The position numbers were made by a program, and so were the translations under genes. DNA of 64,000 nt from Colwellia psychrerythraea. GTDB lineage: Bacteria > Pseudomonadota > Gammaproteobacteria > Enterobacterales > Alteromonadaceae. Location of the stretch: positions 1 through 64,000 of the forward strand of contig MAAF01000054.1 in NCBI GenBank assembly GCA_002163005.1. The letters run 5' to 3'. Below are positions 7,094-16,320 of this stretch, one piece after another (the stretch's first letter is position 1; the number at the start of each line of letters is the position of its first letter). The notes beneath the pieces are model-generated. The model was not told the DNA's origin. It saw nothing but the letters and a program-made list of their open reading frames with translations, and searched no databases.

Positions 7094-9223
7094 CTATTTG
7101 GCTGGATAACTTCTAGGCGAAGAAATAGCCAAATAAACCGTACTCCATAACTGCGCCGCATTAGACTCTGTTTTGTCGCCGGAGCGCTGGCCAAATGATT
7201 CAAGCTGATATCGTCCATTTGCAAACGACCATGACCATAACTCAGCATTACTCATGTCTTTTGTAGCTTTAATAATCGGCCAAAGTTTTGCTTGAGCTTG
7301 CCTTAGCTGATCTCTGGCGTATTGGGATAGATCACTACGTAATAGTTGTCGCTCAAGCCCAGCAGCAAATAATGCTTGCTGCCAAGACCAAATCACCTCA
7401 CCATGATAGTGTTGATTGCTGAAATATTGCTGTAGGTCATTGTCTGCATAAGCTGGATTTGCCACCAGCATACCAACCGGTGTCAATAATCCCGCAGGAT
7501 ATGGCCGTAAAGTTACCTTGATTGAATTTAATAATTCATGCTCGCTTGGCTCAGTAAATAACAGCGCAAAGCCATCATCTGAATTCATCACAGCAATGGG
7601 CTTACCCTGTTTATCTAATGATAAAGCATTAAATGTTAGCGCACCTTCTCCGAGTGAAGCTAAAGCTATCTTTGCCGGCACACCGAGATTTTTAGCGTGC
7701 TTAGTTATAGATTTCTCGGCATTTTCGTTAACTATGGTTACTTTGAAATGGACAGGAGCTTTTTGCTGCCATACCATCGCCATAATATTGGCTTTATCAA
7801 GCGGGTCTGAAATAACATTGTTATTATTATCAAATAAGCCACTGTTATGTAGCTTGGCAATCGCCTTAAGAGCCGCTGGTACAAACACCGCATTAACATT
7901 ATAAGGAATTCTGCCAAAGCCTAACCCTTCGCCACTATCACGCCATTCGCCTACCATGTGCCCTTGTTCAAGTTGAATTAAATTTTCTATCTTAGGGCTT
8001 TTAGCATATGGGCTTGCCATTGATATGACATAGTCAAAATTAGCCAATAACCGTTCTTGATATGATTTACCACCTGATGTTTTTTTATTTAGAAAGGCTT
8101 GCGCTGTTATCTTGTCTTGATTAAGCAAATACTCAGCAACAATTGGTGCTAGCAAGTAGTCATCATCAATCATTTTGTAATCGTAAATTGGTCGTGTACT
8201 CGTTGTTCCGCTTTCCCTCATGTGTCGCAATATCGCAAATTCGGCGATGTCTTCCTCATGGGCAACTTCGCCGCGATTATTTAAACGTTCAATAACAGAG
8301 CCAAGCCCTGCTTCAATAACTGCGGGTTGAAGCACCGGCATAAGTAACCGAACAGACATCAAGGTATCACGACCAAAATAGGTGGCAAAACGCCAAGAGC
8401 CTGCCAGTAGCTTTTCCTGATAGCTTAAAAAAGCTAAAATATTTTTTGCAATATCATTTTTTTCATCATTAACGTTAAGTAATTGCTCTTTTTTAATCGG
8501 TGTTAATGGCTTATCACCTGATAGTGCTCTTATCTTAAATATTAAAGGTAAACCTTTTTCAGCGGTAAAAACTATCGGCTGACCACCGCCGCCGGATACC
8601 TGCCCTTGTATAACTTCAACATCAAGCTTATAACCACCTTTGCCATCGAGACGATCACGATACCAAGTGACTCTTTGTTCATTAAGAGTTAGTTTATTTT
8701 TGAACTCGTTTGACACCATGCCACTATGTAAGTAATCACGAATAACTCGAATATTACCTAATACGGCTTGCTTCACTTGCAATTGTTCGGCAGAACTCAC
8801 TACCTTAGTTTCGATGCCGTATAAGGGTTCATTGTCACTGTTGTGCTCTTTAATTGCAGATATTTGCTGTATTTCTTGCCACTGTATTGGTTTAGCCAAT
8901 TGTTTAAACCATAAACTCACACCGCTATTTCCGGCAGGAAAAGCCACCACCATTCTCGGAGAGGTGCCTGATTTGAGTAACGTATGGGCAGCAACCTTCT
9001 CTTGACGAAAAAAATGATTATGAATTTGTCCCTCGTTAATGAAAAAATTCAATTCAGCTTGTGCCGATGCAGTTTCTACCTTTAAAGAGGATTGCTCACT
9101 AACCTGAGACTTAGCCTCATTGTTGTCTCCCTTATCAGTACATGCTGAACAAGTCATAATAATTAATAGCAACACTACGCTATTGAACACTGATTTAAGA
9201 TTACACACTTTATAACTAAGCAT
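7094..9223 (-). CDS. Unassigned lipoprotein with six-hairpin glycosidase-like domain
   Basis: A 709-residue lipoprotein (lipobox IMTCSAC) that I cannot place in a numbered glycosidase family. The N-terminal part (about 60-270) looks like a beta-rich domain; the C-terminal part (about 280-700) looks like an (alpha/alpha)6 barrel. Suggestive blocks are WRFATYFGRDTLMS, resembling the W..FGRDT block of glycogen-debranching amylo-1,6-glucosidases (GDE_C), then GEVAHEEDIAEFA, DYKMIDDDYLL, MVGEWRDSGEGLGFGRIPYNVNAVF and YHGEVIWSWQQALF. Acidic residues in these blocks would be catalytic candidates. The start codon overlaps the GH97 stop (TAATG), so translation should be coupled to that alpha-glucosidase. 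Together this suggests an exo-acting glucosidase or other trimming enzyme acting on glycans, but the substrate is unknown. Confidence 0.7.
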   Translation of the reverse strand: MLSYKVCNLKSVFNSVVLLLIIMTCSACTDKGDNNEAKSQVSEQSSLKVETASAQAELNFFINEGQIHNHFFRQEKVAAHTLLKSGTSPRMVVAFPAGNSGVSLWFKQLAKPIQWQEIQQISAIKEHNSDNEPLYGIETKVVSSAEQLQVKQAVLGNIRVIRDYLHSGMVSNEFKNKLTLNEQRVTWYRDRLDGKGGYKLDVEVIQGQVSGGGGQPIVFTAEKGLPLIFKIRALSGDKPLTPIKKEQLLNVNDEKNDIAKNILAFLSYQEKLLAGSWRFATYFGRDTLMSVRLLMPVLQPAVIEAGLGSVIERLNNRGEVAHEEDIAEFAILRHMRESGTTSTRPIYDYKMIDDDYLLAPIVAEYLLNQDKITAQAFLNKKTSGGKSYQERLLANFDYVISMASPYAKSPKIENLIQLEQGHMVGEWRDSGEGLGFGRIPYNVNAVFVPAALKAIAKLHNSGLFDNNNNVISDPLDKANIMAMVWQQKAPVHFKVTIVNENAEKSITKHAKNLGVPAKIALASLGEGALTFNALSLDKQGKPIAVMNSDDGFALLFTEPSEHELLNSIKVTLRPYPAGLLTPVGMLVANPAYADNDLQQYFSNQHYHGEVIWSWQQALFAAGLERQLLRSDLSQYARDQLRQAQAKLWPIIKATKDMSNAELWSWSFANGRYQLESFGQRSGDKTESNAAQLWSTVYLAISSPRSYPAK

Positions 9224-11814
9224 TAATGTACCTGTATTTCGTCAGCAAAAATAAAGGTTTCTTGCCCAGGCCTGACATGCCAATCGGGCAATTCTGATAA
9301 ATTTGTTGCATGAACACGCACATAGCGCGCCGTAGTTTCTTTAAAGTCAGTGCTGAATTGTTTCTTTTGAAAGTCAGGTATTGTTTCAGCGGTGTAATAT
9401 AACTGTGAACCAACAGAATTAAAGGTTTTGCCATCTGTTGATATCGAAAATTCTACTTTACTCGGCAATAAAATAGAATGGAGCTGGCTTTGCAAAAAGC
9501 CAATTTCAATGGCCTGAAGCGGCATTTGTTTGCCCAAATCAATAACAACGTCTAGATCCTTCTTACGATAGCCTTGCCATAAACTCTTATAATCCGAATT
9601 ACCAATAATGCCATCCACTAACGCGTTTCGAGCACCGCCAGAATAACCTTGGTCATATTCGCTAAGCAACTTAATAGTTTTGTTTACTGCCAAATGTGAC
9701 ACATGCTTAATTTCGCCAAATTGACTACCTTGCGCAAACACCTCAATATTATTGGCAACTTCTGCATTATAACTAGCGATGGTTTTTAACTGTTTGATAT
9801 CATTTGCCTGCGCTGGATATAAATGTACAGCCTGGCCACCGCCGCTTGCTAGTACAGTCGCCAGACTATCGCCTTTTCTCACTAAATATTCGCCAATAGA
9901 CACCGCTGTTGGATTATCAACAAATTCTGTTTCGATTGCATCTGAATAAATTTTCGCCACATAAGTGGTTTGCAACGATAAAAAATCTAAATCAAAAGCG
10001 AAATTTCTCGGCTGTTCATCTGTCATGCTGCCAATGAACCATTGCTCACCTTGACGACGAGCAATACTAATATAATCACCAATTTCACCTTGTAGAAAAC
10101 ATGTTTCATCCCAACTAACGGGTACTTGCTCGATAAACTCAAAAGCCGGCTGGTCTGCATAATTCTCTATCATGTCCGCGGCCATTTGCATTGGGCTGTA
10201 TAACACCACATACATAGCTAGCTGTTTTGCTAGGGTGCTATGCACACGGTATTGTTGTTGCGGGTCAAACTTAATATTGAAGATACCTGGAGTATAATCT
10301 AGTGGCCCAGCGAGTAATCGCGTAAAGGGTAAAGTAACAGTATGCTCCGGTGAATTACCATCACTCCAGCCATTCCACTCCATGCCTTTAGCGCCTTCTC
10401 GGGTCATCATATTTGGATAAGTACGTCGGATGCCCGTTGGCTTTATCGGCTCATGAACATTAAGCATAATTTGATGTTTTGCTGCTAACTCAAGTACTTT
10501 ACGATAGTGATTAACCATAAATTGACCGTGATGATAGCTTCCCTTTGGTATCATTTTCCCGGCATAACCGGTTTTTATCGCGTGTACGCCTACCCGTTGA
10601 TAAAGTGCCATGGCTTTTTCAAGTTGTTGTTCATATAGTGGAATATTGCCACCTGTTTCATGGTGGCCAATCAAAGCAACATTATTTTCTTTACCATAAG
10701 CGGCAATTTCAGCAAGATCAAAATCGTCGTATGCTTGGGTAAAATCTTGCACACTAACGCCAGTATGCCAAGTCTCCCAGCCTTTATTCCAACCTTCAAC
10801 TAGCACACCACCAATATTGTGCTCTTTGGCAAAATCAATATATTTTTTAGTATTTTCAGTGGTAGCGCCATGTTTATCACCAGCTTCCCAAGTATATTTA
10901 CGCATGTGCATGCCCCACCAAATACCAACATATTTCATCGGTTTTATCCATGAGGTATCTTTAATAACACTTGGCTCATTTAAATTGACAATTAAGTTAG
11001 ACTCAATAAGCTCGCCAGCAGTCTTGCCTATTTGAATAGTTCGCCACGGCGTTTCAAAAGGAGTTGCTGCTTTTACTTTTACGCCATCAGGCCAAGGCAC
11101 AAGATCACTGGTCAAGATGAGGGGCTGTTGTGATTTTTTAATCAGTGTCATACCGGCATAGTTGGTCAGTGCTGCTTCATGCACACTTAGATATAAACCG
11201 CTTGTTGTTTTCATGGTTACAGGGGTATTGATTGCCGTCACTTCGCTTAATAATGACTTTTGATAATTCGCTTCATAGCTGTCGTAGTTAGCAGGAATCC
11301 ACCATGCACTGTGATCTTTATTAAAGGCAAACTCTGTTTCCTCAGAGGTTATTGAGAATTGACCTAAATTTGCTTGCTCTGGTAACGCATAGCGAAAAGC
11401 AACACCATCATTGTATGCCCTAAATATCAAGTGCAATTCTCTATTTTGTGCTGTCGTCTCCTTTAATTTAACATGCAGTTCACGATAGTGATTACTTACA
11501 TTTTTTGACTGCCCCCAAAGCTTTTGCCAATTTTTTTGCACAAGCTGCTCAAATGAAGAAACAAGAGTAAAATCTGCTAATAACGGCTGCTGGTCTTTAA
11601 AGCGAAACCCTAACTTAGATGGCGAAATAATTTCATCTTCGCCGGTAAAAACACGATAGTGAGGTGCACCATTAGCGAGTATAAACTCAATACCCACAGT
11701 GTTGTTTGGCGATTTTATCATTAATGATTCAGCGTTATTTGCCTCGTTGCTTGATGCCATTAAACTAACTAAACTTACTAAAATGCCTAAAGTTAGCAAA
11801 AATATCTTGTTCAT
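9223..11814 (-). CDS. GH97 inverting-type alpha-glucosidase with C-terminal discoidin domain
   Basis: Secreted GH97 enzyme (signal peptide 1-20), predicted to remove terminal alpha-glucose. Order: N-terminal beta-sandwich (about 35-270), TIM barrel (about 275-570, starting KYVGIWWGMHMRKYTW), C-terminal beta domain (about 575-680) and an F5/8 type C-like module (about 700-863, ending FIFADEIQVH). Three glutamates, E386 (HHETGG), E455 (VHEPIKPTG) and E479 (KGMEWNG), are spaced 69 and 24 residues apart, exactly as the catalytic glutamates E439, E508 and E532 of SusB, the inverting GH97 type. In this island it could remove glucose caps from immature high-mannose N-glycans, although storage glucans cannot be excluded. 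It lies 76 bases downstream of the glycosylasparaginase gene and overlaps the next gene by one base. Confidence 0.9.
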   Translation of the reverse strand: MNKIFLLTLGILVSLVSLMASSNEANNAESLMIKSPNNTVGIEFILANGAPHYRVFTGEDEIISPSKLGFRFKDQQPLLADFTLVSSFEQLVQKNWQKLWGQSKNVSNHYRELHVKLKETTAQNRELHLIFRAYNDGVAFRYALPEQANLGQFSITSEETEFAFNKDHSAWWIPANYDSYEANYQKSLLSEVTAINTPVTMKTTSGLYLSVHEAALTNYAGMTLIKKSQQPLILTSDLVPWPDGVKVKAATPFETPWRTIQIGKTAGELIESNLIVNLNEPSVIKDTSWIKPMKYVGIWWGMHMRKYTWEAGDKHGATTENTKKYIDFAKEHNIGGVLVEGWNKGWETWHTGVSVQDFTQAYDDFDLAEIAAYGKENNVALIGHHETGGNIPLYEQQLEKAMALYQRVGVHAIKTGYAGKMIPKGSYHHGQFMVNHYRKVLELAAKHQIMLNVHEPIKPTGIRRTYPNMMTREGAKGMEWNGWSDGNSPEHTVTLPFTRLLAGPLDYTPGIFNIKFDPQQQYRVHSTLAKQLAMYVVLYSPMQMAADMIENYADQPAFEFIEQVPVSWDETCFLQGEIGDYISIARRQGEQWFIGSMTDEQPRNFAFDLDFLSLQTTYVAKIYSDAIETEFVDNPTAVSIGEYLVRKGDSLATVLASGGGQAVHLYPAQANDIKQLKTIASYNAEVANNIEVFAQGSQFGEIKHVSHLAVNKTIKLLSEYDQGYSGGARNALVDGIIGNSDYKSLWQGYRKKDLDVVIDLGKQMPLQAIEIGFLQSQLHSILLPSKVEFSISTDGKTFNSVGSQLYYTAETIPDFQKKQFSTDFKETTARYVRVHATNLSELPDWHVRPGQETFIFADEIQVH

Positions 11815-11890
11815 TTTATCTTATTCTCTTTTTAATTTTTTATCATTAGCCTGCACTTCACTATCTTAATGAGGCGATTGTATTTATGTC

Positions 11891-12868
11891 TTACAAAATA
11901 CTTTTAGCATCTTGCAGCTCACTGCCTGATTTATCAGTCACCGCATAATTGAATCCCGACTGAATACAATATGAGCCATACTCCCCCGCTTTATTTAGCG
12001 CCAAAAAACCTACTTGAAATTGTTTATAATCACCTAGCTTTTTAGCAATACGTTCAACAGCCGCTTTACAAGCCTGCTCTGGGCTTAACCCTTGTCGCAT
12101 CATTTCAACCACTAAATGACAACCAACGGTTTTGATCATTAACTCCCCCATACCTGTCGCAGTTGCCGCGCCAATTTCATTATCAACATAGAGTCCTGCA
12201 CCAATGATTGGAGAATCTCCTACACGACCTGACATTTTAAAAGCTGCACCACTGGTGGTGCAGGCTCCTGACAAATCACCATTATTATCAAGCGCCAACA
12301 TACCAATGGTGTCATGATTTTCTACATTGATAACCGGACTATATTTCGATTCTTTCAACCAGTCTTGCCATGCCATCTTAGCTTTATCTGTTAATAAGTT
12401 TTCTTCCTTAAAGCCTTGAGATTTGGCAAATTCAAGTGCTCCTTCCCCCACTAGCATGACATGCGGGGTTTTATCCATCACTAAGCGCGCCACTGAAATA
12501 GGGTGTTTGATATTTTGCAAGAAAGCGACTGAGCCACAATTTTGATTTTCATCCATGATGCAGGCATCAAGGGTTACTTTACCCTCTCGGTCAGGATAGC
12601 CACCATAACCAACTGTCATTACCGATGGGTCCGCTTCAGGCACTCTTACCCCTTGCTCTACCGCATCAATGGCTTTGCCACCATCAGACAACACTTGCCA
12701 AGCAACATGATTAGCTGCTAATCCATGATTCCAAGTAGAGATAACAATAGGTTTAGTCGTATTTTTATTTACTTCACTGTATGCTTGGCTTTTAGAGAAG
12801 AGTCCTGTGATACCAAGTAATGAAGTGCCGAACAATGACATTTTTAAAAATTCACGTTTGCTAGTCAT
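11891..12868 (-). CDS. N4-(beta-N-acetylglucosaminyl)-L-asparaginase (glycosylasparaginase)
   Basis: Ntn-hydrolase that cleaves the GlcNAc-Asn bond left on peptides or amino acids after endoglycosidase action, giving aspartate and GlcNAc (via the glycosylamine). The 325-residue precursor contains the self-cleavage site VENHDTIGMLA with T187 as the predicted nucleophile exposed on autoproteolysis, and the GRVGDSPIIGAGLY and GAATATGMGE substrate blocks. The N-terminus (SKREFLKMSLFGTSLLGITG) resembles a twin-arginine signal but with KR in place of RR, so the mature enzyme is probably periplasmic. An AAGGA six bases before the ATG fixes the start. It is 27 bases downstream of the GlcNAc kinase gene, forming the operon kinase-asparaginase-GH97-lipoprotein. 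Confidence 0.93.
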   Translation of the reverse strand: MTSKREFLKMSLFGTSLLGITGLFSKSQAYSEVNKNTTKPIVISTWNHGLAANHVAWQVLSDGGKAIDAVEQGVRVPEADPSVMTVGYGGYPDREGKVTLDACIMDENQNCGSVAFLQNIKHPISVARLVMDKTPHVMLVGEGALEFAKSQGFKEENLLTDKAKMAWQDWLKESKYSPVINVENHDTIGMLALDNNGDLSGACTTSGAAFKMSGRVGDSPIIGAGLYVDNEIGAATATGMGELMIKTVGCHLVVEMMRQGLSPEQACKAAVERIAKKLGDYKQFQVGFLALNKAGEYGSYCIQSGFNYAVTDKSGSELQDAKSIL

Positions 12869-12895
12869 TTATAATTCCTTTGTAAATAAAGCGGT

Positions 12896-13804
12896 TTAAA
12901 ATGCGTTATTGCCAATTTGATATTGAGCTTTAGCAAAATGGATTGCCCCCTGCTCTGGAGATTGTTTTGGCTGAGATAATTTATTTAAAAAATCCCGGTT
13001 AAAGCTAGGCTTTAGTTGTTCGCCGATACCACCAACAAGTGATATTCTTGCGGGGTTAGTTTTGGCTAGAAGATCAATGACCCGTGCAATGAATTCTCGG
13101 CTCTGATGTAAAATTTTCAAAGCGACAGAGTCCTGCTTTTCAGCGGCAAGAAAAACTAACGGCGCAATCTCTCCATAATCTTTGGGCGTGGCACCAACAA
13201 GTGCATTGGCTAATTCACAGCCATTATCTTTGACATTCCCATAAAACTTATCTTCAAGCATTGCAGTTAATAAAGTTTTCTCTGCTAAATTATCAATATC
13301 TAATAAAGCTGCTTGCACGGCTTGATGCCCTATCCAAGAACCACTGCAGTGATCCGCCATTAAAAATCCGTAACCTCCAATGGCTGATTTCTCACCATTT
13401 ACCAGTGACATGGCACTAAAACCAGTACCCACTATAACGACTGCGCCTTCGTTACCTTGGTGAGCACCAAGTAACGCGGCTTGTAAGTCATCCGTTAAAA
13501 ATAGAGCTTTAAATGGGTGCTGCCAGCTGAGCATAAGCTGATGATATTGCGATAAATGTAATCCAGCTAAACCTGCTCCAACAACAATATTCTCCATGCA
13601 GCTTGGTGATAAGTTCGCTTCTTTCAACGCCATTTCAGTCGCGGTAGTAATTGAACTGGCTACCTTTATTAAACCCTGTGATGGATTAGCAGTACCACCT
13701 AGGCCTGTGCCAAGCAGTTGCCCTGTTCCTGACTCGATACGTACCCGACATTTAGTACCACCGCCGTCAATACCCATAAATAATGTGTTTTTATTCGCTA
13801 ACAT
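12896..13804 (-). CDS. BadF/BadG-family N-acetylglucosamine kinase
   Basis: ATP-dependent kinase predicted to convert GlcNAc to GlcNAc 6-phosphate in the cytosol, feeding NagA/NagB encoded elsewhere. Phosphate-binding motif FMGIDGGGTKCRV at the N-terminus, second motif GAVVIVGTGFSAM, and the adenosine motif ARISLVGGIGEQLKP place it in the BadF/BadG ATPase/NAGK family. I take the ATG at 13804 (GGAAAAAC upstream) rather than a TTG at 13831 that would add nine residues without a good ribosome site. It is the first gene of a four-gene operon with the glycosylasparaginase, whose product it would phosphorylate; a LacI-type operator lies at 13879-13892. Confidence 0.87.
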   Translation of the reverse strand: MLANKNTLFMGIDGGGTKCRVRIESGTGQLLGTGLGGTANPSQGLIKVASSITTATEMALKEANLSPSCMENIVVGAGLAGLHLSQYHQLMLSWQHPFKALFLTDDLQAALLGAHQGNEGAVVIVGTGFSAMSLVNGEKSAIGGYGFLMADHCSGSWIGHQAVQAALLDIDNLAEKTLLTAMLEDKFYGNVKDNGCELANALVGATPKDYGEIAPLVFLAAEKQDSVALKILHQSREFIARVIDLLAKTNPARISLVGGIGEQLKPSFNRDFLNKLSQPKQSPEQGAIHFAKAQYQIGNNAF

Positions 13805-13878
13805 TGTTTTTCCACAAATGTATCTTTCCAAGAGGATTCATTAGAACCCCGTTAATTTTATAATTTTACCTTATAAAC

Positions 13879-13892
13879 TGTAATCGATTGCA
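13879..13892. promoter_or_regulatory. LacI-family operator (TGTAATCGATTGCA)
   Basis: Reverse complement form of the island operator, 75 bases before the chosen start of the GlcNAc kinase operon. Confidence 0.85.
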
Positions 13893-13947
13893 GAGCTATT
13901 AAAAATAAATATATTTTAAAGTATAATTAAGAAAGGTAAATTATCTC

Positions 13948-13976
13948 ATACACGACAGTGAATCACTGTCGTGTAT
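13948..13976. terminator. Perfect 13-bp hairpin after GH92, before the kinase operon
   Basis: ATACACGACAGTG (13948-13960) pairs with CACTGTCGTGTAT (13964-13976) around a 3-base loop. It sits 18 bases past the GH92 stop at 13994. On the minus strand it lacks a clean U-run, so it may act as an mRNA 3'-end stabiliser as well as a terminator. Confidence 0.6.
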
Positions 13977-13993
13977 AATTATTATAAAGTTAA

Positions 13994-16243
13994 TTATTTA
14001 AATGAAAACTTTAGCTTTCCTGAACTCATTAACTCTTTGTAATTAATGTAATTTCTCTCTAGGTTTTTCTTATTAAGCATAACGTTTTCTACATAATTTT
14101 TACCATTATTATTAGTTTGTCCAATAATAAATTTCTCACCATTGTCATGATTTAACGTTACTTGCTCAAACAAAGGCGTACCAAAAACATATCGGCCATC
14201 GGCAGGATTTAGCGGATAGAAGCCTAACGCACTCAATACATACCATGACGACATTTGACCAACATCATCATTACCTGCCAAGCCATCGGGATCGGCTCGA
14301 TACATCGTTTGGCGAATTTCTCTTATTTTCTGCTCACCTTTCCATTTGTCCTCAGTAAAGGCATATAAATAAGGAATATGATGGCAAGGCTCGTTACCAT
14401 GGGCATATTGGCCAATGAGTCCTGAAATATCAGGTGATACGTCACCTTCCATTTTAGAACTAACGGTAAAGAGTGAATCAAGCTTGCTGATAAATTGCTG
14501 TTCACTGCCAAATAAATCAATTAAACCTTCAACATCGTGTGGAACAAACCAAGTGTATTGCCAAGCATTCGCTTCAGTGTAATCCGTGGTTCTATGATCA
14601 ACATGGGTTGGGCTAAAGTTTTCAACCCATTGTCCATTTTTATCTTTGCCGCGCATAAAACCAACACTCTTATCAAATAAGGTTTTATACGATTGCGCTC
14701 TTTGATTAAAGTACTCATATTCATCGGTTTTATTTAGTGCTTGCGCCAGCTGTGCAATTGCCCAGTCATCATAGGCATATTCGAGTGTTTTTGAAACAGC
14801 TTCTACTTCTAAGTCTGAAGGCACGTAGCCATATTGGTCAAATAAATCAATACCAAAGCGTTTTTGCATCGCCGATTTTTTTACTGCTGTGAACAGCTTT
14901 TCGCCATCAACACTGGTCAAGCCTTTAAGATAAGCATCAACCAATACCGGTACGGCATGATAACCAATCATAACGTCGGTTTCATTTGACATCAGATCCC
15001 AGCTAGGTAACAAACCAGCCTCATCATAAAAAGCCATCATTGATTTAACTAAGTCGTCAACCAACTCAGGATTGGTAATGGTGATAAGCGGATGTAAAGC
15101 CCTAAACGTATCCCATAAAGAAAATAGCGTATACCTCTTATAACCTTCTGCGGTATGCGTTTTTCCGTCGGCGCCATAATACTCGCCATTGGCATCACTA
15201 AATAAATGCGGCGCCATAAAGGAGTGATACAAAGCAGTATAAAACTTGGTTTTTTCTACCTTATTATCATCAATTACCGTTATTTTATTGAGCTGTTTAC
15301 GCCAAGTGTTTTCTGCCGCTAGTTTCACTTCATCAAAATTAAAGCCAGATGTTTCAACAGCAATGTTCTTTCTGGCGCCTTCGATACTGGCGTACGACAA
15401 GCCCACTTTAACGATTACTGAGCTGTTACTTAATTGTGAAAAATTTAGCACCGCTTCGCTTTTAACCGCAGTTATTTCACTACCATCAACACTTTGTTTA
15501 TCAGCGAAGAATTGATAAGTAAAGGGCTCACTAAATTCCATAACAAAATACACTGGTTGAAATTTTGCCCAGCCGCTAGATTTTCTATAGCCCACTAAAG
15601 TCGTTTCATTTTCAATCTTAAAATAAGTATCGACCGGTTTATCGAAATTTTGCGCGTAGCCTAAATCCACTAATATTTTCGGTACACCTTTATCACCAAA
15701 AGTGTATTTATGTACCCCAACTCTGGCAGTAGCCGTTAGCTCTGCTTTTATTTCTTCATCTTCAAGGTAGACAGAGTAATAGCCCGCAGACGCGGTTTCA
15801 TTTTCTTTTTTATAAGTTGCAAAAAGGTGCTCTACCTCATTTTGACTATTTTCTGGATAAGTAGAAACAAAAGGCATCACTAAAATATCCAATAAGTCTC
15901 CAACGCCCGTCCCTGATAAATGGGTATGGCTAAACCCTAATAAGGTTTCATCAGAGTAATGATAGCCTGAGGTCCAATCCCAACGCGATTTGGTTAAGTT
16001 ATCAGGGCTTAATTGCACCATGCCAAAAGGCACTGTTGCGCCAGGAAATGTATGACCATGGCCACCGGTGCCAATAAAAGGGTCAACAAAATCTAAGACA
16101 TCCGTTGCTTGGCTAATTGCTGCACTCCCGTGCTCTTTAGCTTGCTGGCTAGATAATTCTGTATTGTTATTAGCAGTGCCACAACCGACCAGCATCAATA
16201 CAGATAAGAGCTTTACTGCAGTAGTTTTCATTATTTTATTCAT
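13994..16243 (-). CDS. GH92 alpha-mannosidase lipoprotein (paralogue 1)
   Basis: Calcium-dependent inverting exo-alpha-mannosidase predicted to trim alpha-mannose from N-glycans. Lipobox MLVGC near residue 21; N-terminal beta-sandwich (about 50-285, starting VDPFIGTGGHGHTFPGATVP) and C-terminal (alpha/alpha)6 domain (about 300-730). The catalytic acid is present as E618 in HGNEPCHHIPYLY, and the base region reads GNDDVGQMSSWYVLSALGFYP. GNETDVMIGYHAVPVLVDAY is the usual -1/+1 subsite block. Length (749) is typical. It is the last gene of the GH2-symporter-GH92 operon (77 bases after the symporter). Linkage preference (1,2, 1,3 or 1,6) cannot be read with confidence from sequence. Confidence 0.93.
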   Translation of the reverse strand: MNKIMKTTAVKLLSVLMLVGCGTANNNTELSSQQAKEHGSAAISQATDVLDFVDPFIGTGGHGHTFPGATVPFGMVQLSPDNLTKSRWDWTSGYHYSDETLLGFSHTHLSGTGVGDLLDILVMPFVSTYPENSQNEVEHLFATYKKENETASAGYYSVYLEDEEIKAELTATARVGVHKYTFGDKGVPKILVDLGYAQNFDKPVDTYFKIENETTLVGYRKSSGWAKFQPVYFVMEFSEPFTYQFFADKQSVDGSEITAVKSEAVLNFSQLSNSSVIVKVGLSYASIEGARKNIAVETSGFNFDEVKLAAENTWRKQLNKITVIDDNKVEKTKFYTALYHSFMAPHLFSDANGEYYGADGKTHTAEGYKRYTLFSLWDTFRALHPLITITNPELVDDLVKSMMAFYDEAGLLPSWDLMSNETDVMIGYHAVPVLVDAYLKGLTSVDGEKLFTAVKKSAMQKRFGIDLFDQYGYVPSDLEVEAVSKTLEYAYDDWAIAQLAQALNKTDEYEYFNQRAQSYKTLFDKSVGFMRGKDKNGQWVENFSPTHVDHRTTDYTEANAWQYTWFVPHDVEGLIDLFGSEQQFISKLDSLFTVSSKMEGDVSPDISGLIGQYAHGNEPCHHIPYLYAFTEDKWKGEQKIREIRQTMYRADPDGLAGNDDVGQMSSWYVLSALGFYPLNPADGRYVFGTPLFEQVTLNHDNGEKFIIGQTNNNGKNYVENVMLNKKNLERNYINYKELMSSGKLKFSFK

Positions 16244-16320
16244 ATTTATCTGCTTCGTTATCTCATGTAAATAAGTGTTTATTTAAAGTAATTCATTCGT
16301 GCGTCTTTATATGATTCAAA

